DNA from: Dyadobacter frigoris
GTDB lineage: Bacteria > Bacteroidota > Bacteroidia > Cytophagales > Spirosomataceae
Reading direction: 5' to 3'
Length of the DNA: 64,000 nucleotides
Assembly: GCF_005280585.1 (NCBI RefSeq)
Contig: NZ_SZVO01000001.1
Span: 124,001-188,000, forward strand
Under the pieces are notes generated by a model that was not told the DNA's origin, did no database searches, and saw only the letters and a list, made by a program, of their open reading frames with translations. Of this stretch, positions 61,286 through 64,000 are shown one piece after another. Both the position numbers and the translations under genes were made by a program. Each line of letters starts with the position of its first letter. Position 1 is the stretch's first letter.

Positions 61286-63280
61286 ATGAAAATCTTCTCT
61301 TCTCGCTTATGGGTTATGGCCATGTGTAGCCTTGGATCCCTAAGTGTTTTCGCTCAGGAAGCGGACAAGCCAAAGTATGATGCGCATGTGCTTTTTCATC
61401 CTTTATTTAATTTCCAGCCAGGAAGCGAGTATCGTACAGGCAGTGGTGCGCCGGGTCCGGCTTATTGGCAAAACCGTGCGGATTATAAAATAAATGTCGC
61501 TTTAAACGAAACCGAGAAAACAATTACCGGCGACGTTGAAATTACCTATAAAAATAACAGTCCGGAAGCGCTTGATTTTATTTGGCTGCAACTGGACCAG
61601 AATTCTTTCAATACAGAATCCCGTGGAGGAAAAACAACGCCAATTACCGGTGGACGGTTTGGTAATGTTAATTTCAATGGGGGAGACGCTATCAAATCGG
61701 TTTCTGTTCAGCAAGGAAAAGAGAAAGCGGTTGATGCAAATTATCTGGTTACAGACACGCGGATGCAAATTCGTCTTACCAATGCTGTAAAAGCGGGTGG
61801 GGATGTTATCAAAATTAAAATTACTTACTCTTTCAAAGTTCCTGAATACGGATCGGATCGGATGGGAACACTTGAAACTAAAAACGGTATTGTTTATGAA
61901 ATGGCCCAATGGTATCCGCGTGTAGCTGTTTTTGATGATATTGAAGGCTGGAATGTTCTTCCATATCTTGGCGCAGGTGAGTTTTATCTGGAATATGGTG
62001 ATTTTGACTACGCTGTTACGGTTCCCTGGGATCACATCGTGGTAGGTTCAGGAGAATTAGTTAATCCGGGAGAAGTGTTGACCGCAGAACAAAGAAAACG
62101 CCTGGCTGAAGCATCAAAAAGTGATCAGACTGTGATGATCCGTACGGCTGAAGAGGTAACAAATCCTTCTTCACGTCCAAAACAATCAGGTACTTTAACA
62201 TGGAAATTTCATGTTACAAATGCCCGTGACGTAGCTTGGGCAAGCTCAAAAGCATTTGTTTGGGATGCAGCGCGCATGAATTTGCCAAACGGAAAAACAG
62301 CATTGGCTCAATCCGCATATCCTGCTGAGGACGGTGGACTGGAAGGCTGGGGACGTGCTACGGAATATGTGAAAGGTTGTATTGAATTTTATTCAAATTA
62401 CATTCATGAATATACCTATCCTGTGGCAACCAACGTGGCGGGACTTGTAGGTGGAATGGAATATCCTGGAATTGTTTTTTGCAGCAGCAAAAGTCGTAAA
62501 GATGATTTGTGGGGTGTGACGGATCACGAATTCGGTCACAACTGGTTTCCGATGATCGTGGGTAGTAACGAGCGTAAATATGCCTGGATGGATGAAGGTT
62601 TTAATACATTTATCAATTTTCTTTCCGGTGAGAATTTCAACAACGGGGAATATAAGGACAACCAGATGGGTGATATGCATCGCCTGGCGCCTGTCATGTT
62701 CCGTGATAATGCCGATCCGATCATGACTATTCCTGATGTGGTTCAGGCTTCAAATTTGGGTTGGGAAGCGTATTTTAAACCCGGTTTGGGTTTGAAAATA
62801 TTGCGTGAGCAGATTTTAGGAAAAGATCGTTTTGACTATGCTTTTCATTTATATGTAAAACGCTGGGCTTTCAAACACCCGACACCTTATGACTTTTTCC
62901 GTACGATGGAAGATGGAGCAGGCGAAGATCTGGGATGGTTCTGGAAAGGCTGGTTTTTTGAAAATTATAAATTGGATCAAAGTGTAAAAGATGTTTCTTA
63001 CGTTGAGCAAAATCCTCAGAAAGGATCTGTAATTACGATTGAAAATCTTGATCAGCTGGCAATGCCTGCAAAAGTTGATGTTGAAGAAATCAGTGGTAAG
63101 AAAACCAGGGTTGAACTACCAATCGAAATTTGGCAGCGTGGTGGAAAATGGACTTTCCGTGTAGATACGCAACAACCGATTAAATCTGTAACGATTGATC
63201 CGGACAGACAACTTCCGGATATCAATCCCCAAAATAATATCTGGAAACCAGTTAAGTTTGCTCCTACGGAAGCAAATTGA
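61286..63280 (+). CDS. M1-family aminopeptidase, secreted
   Basis: A 664-residue zinc metallopeptidase, signal peptide ending VFAQ. The active site is HEFGH (H414, E415, H418) with the third ligand E437 in WMDEGFNTF, and the substrate-anchoring GAMEN-like loop is VGGMEYPG. The N-terminal beta domain contains [32 protein letters not shown], typical of this group. It lacks the usual C-terminal helical domain of aminopeptidase N; the end is a short beta domain. It releases N-terminal residues of periplasmic peptides. Single transcript with a terminator. Confidence 0.94.
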   Translation: MKIFSSRLWVMAMCSLGSLSVFAQEADKPKYDAHVLFHPLFNFQPGSEYRTGSGAPGPAYWQNRADYKINVALNETEKTITGDVEITYKNNSPEALDFIWLQLDQNSFNTESRGGKTTPITGGRFGNVNFNGGDAIKSVSVQQGKEKAVDANYLVTDTRMQIRLTNAVKAGGDVIKIKITYSFKVPEYGSDRMGTLETKNGIVYEMAQWYPRVAVFDDIEGWNVLPYLGAGEFYLEYGDFDYAVTVPWDHIVVGSGELVNPGEVLTAEQRKRLAEASKSDQTVMIRTAEEVTNPSSRPKQSGTLTWKFHVTNARDVAWASSKAFVWDAARMNLPNGKTALAQSAYPAEDGGLEGWGRATEYVKGCIEFYSNYIHEYTYPVATNVAGLVGGMEYPGIVFCSSKSRKDDLWGVTDHEFGHNWFPMIVGSNERKYAWMDEGFNTFINFLSGENFNNGEYKDNQMGDMHRLAPVMFRDNADPIMTIPDVVQASNLGWEAYFKPGLGLKILREQILGKDRFDYAFHLYVKRWAFKHPTPYDFFRTMEDGAGEDLGWFWKGWFFENYKLDQSVKDVSYVEQNPQKGSVITIENLDQLAMPAKVDVEEISGKKTRVELPIEIWQRGGKWTFRVDTQQPIKSVTIDPDRQLPDINPQNNIWKPVKFAPTEAN

Positions 63281-63305
63281 GTTTACGAAGATTGATAAAC
63301 AAATA

Positions 63306-63345
63306 AAAAATGCCTCACAGAAATTCAGCTCTGTGGGGCATTTTT
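63306..63345 (+). terminator. Terminator after the M1 peptidase
   Basis: AAAAATGCCTCACAGA (63306-63321) with TCTGTGGGGCATTTTT (63330-63345), one wobble, T-run after. Confidence 0.88.
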
Positions 63346-63463
63346 ATTTATTTAACTATTGACATTATTACAAATTGTAACTTATTGGCATTTGGCAATC
63401 GTCCAAAGTGATGTTCATCGCCTCAATCTGACAGCCGACAGCCGATAGCGCCCCGTTATAATA

Positions 63464-64000
63464 TCAGATTGTTATCAGCATCGCTCCGTAGGAATATCCT
63501 CCGCCAAAAACCGTGATAACGATATTTTCTCCTTTTTTGAATTTCGATCTGTTTTCAGAAAGTGCAATGGCACATCCTGCACAGCCGGTATTGCCCAGAT
63601 ACTGAATATTTGAAATTAACTTTTCAGCCGGAATTCCCAATGTATTGATCACGTTAAGACTTATCCGGTGATTGGCCTGATGAGGAATCAGATAATCAAG
63701 ATCGTCAATCGTTAAACCGCAAGCCTGCAAAACCTGCTGACTTACCTTGGGCATATAAATACATGCATTCTGGAAAACGTCACGCCCGAAAGGCATCACC
63801 ACGCCGCGATCATTTGGACGAAGCACTACCGCTTCAATGGCTTTTCCACTTGTTGCTGCACCGCCGGTGATCAGTTTTTTGATAAACATATCCGATTCGG
63901 ATTGTCTTTCTTTCGAAATCAAAATGGCAGAAGCACCATCGCCCCATAAATGGCCCGAAACTGTATCGCTTTCATTATAGTAAGCCGTATTGTGGTCAGA
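63464..64000 (-). CDS. 3-oxoacyl-ACP synthase III (FabH)-like, 3' part only
   Basis: The open frame runs off the right edge, giving 178 C-terminal residues. WGDGASAILIS matches the FabH block FGDGAGA, DYLIPHQANHRI supplies the active-site His, and GNTGCAGCAIALSE supplies the catalytic Asn. The Cys motif lies outside the window. The family makes acetoacetyl-ACP or aryl-polyene/secondary starters. Many Bacteroidota have several copies, and this one is of the 3-oxoacyl synthase III family with GC-A end KKGENIVITVFGGGYSYG. Start lies beyond 64000. A TTG 26 codons inside the window is only an internal codon. Confidence 0.88.
   Translation of the reverse strand, partial: SDHNTAYYNESDTVSGHLWGDGASAILISKERQSESDMFIKKLITGGAATSGKAIEAVVLRPNDRGVVMPFGRDVFQNACIYMPKVSQQVLQACGLTIDDLDYLIPHQANHRISLNVINTLGIPAEKLISNIQYLGNTGCAGCAIALSENRSKFKKGENIVITVFGGGYSYGAMLITI

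Overview
The window looks like a chromosomal segment of a Bacteroidota bacterium, most likely order Cytophagales and close to Dyadobacter or another Spirosomaceae. The evidence is a TonB-dependent receptor with an N-terminal carboxypeptidase-D-like domain, many signal peptides ending in AQ or SQ, A-rich leaders without Shine-Dalgarno sequences, TAnnTTTG-type promoter boxes, and family types typical of this group (DUF5117 metalloprotease, RsuA-type pseudouridine synthase with a long repetitive N-terminus, single-domain GDP-mannose pyrophosphorylase). The genus is inferred from protein style, not from a search.

Layout. 0-9.6 kb is housekeeping: tail of an unknown gene, an AONS-family PLP enzyme, tatC, pdhA, recF, manC-type GDP-mannose pyrophosphorylase, a large TonB receptor and upp. 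9.7-16.9 kb holds a Wzi/RemB-like barrel, nadC, a helix-hairpin-helix barrel protein and recQ. 17.0-18.0 kb is a probable toxin-antitoxin pair with a Panacea (DUF4065) antitoxin domain. 18-20.7 kb, on the minus strand, has tag, a GyrI-like protein, a PAP2 phosphatase and kdsA. 20.9-23.3 kb is the fatty-acid cluster acpP-fabF-rnc. 23.3-23.9 kb is a non-coding array of seven 73/74-bp tandem repeats plus inverted copies, followed by hsp20, an HtrA protease, the pseudouridine synthase and acetoacetyl-CoA synthetase.

30.6-34.3 kb is an AT-rich minus-strand accessory block: two lipoproteins, two paralogous beta-barrel-like proteins and a Crp/Fnr regulator. 34.5-39.1 kb has a C-terminal processing protease, an SDR, and a GntR regulator next to a fosmidomycin-resistance-type MFS exporter. 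39.2-39.8 kb is a PIN/DUF6364 toxin-antitoxin pair. 39.9-48.3 kb contains an M23 protein, the DUF5117 metalloprotease, a Ppx/GppA phosphatase, rpsU, a Xer recombinase and ppc. 48.6-64 kb holds MarR, SIMPL, YtxH, nudK, a DeoR regulator, a cupin, ggt, an ABC permease, SUI1, a lipid kinase with a previously hidden 39-residue membrane peptide, nhaA, meaB, an M1 aminopeptidase and the 3' part of a FabH-type synthase.

Several start codons were moved because the longest ORF began inside a terminator hairpin or before the conserved N-terminus (nadC, the HhH protein, AacS, the SDR, DUF6364, rpsU, Xer, YtxH, SUI1). I saw no rRNA, tRNA, CRISPR array, insertion sequence or prophage. The strongest candidates for something new are the Panacea pair, the 74-bp repeat array, the structured leader and uncharacterised block at 30.6-34.3 kb, and the short membrane peptide coupled to the lipid kinase.
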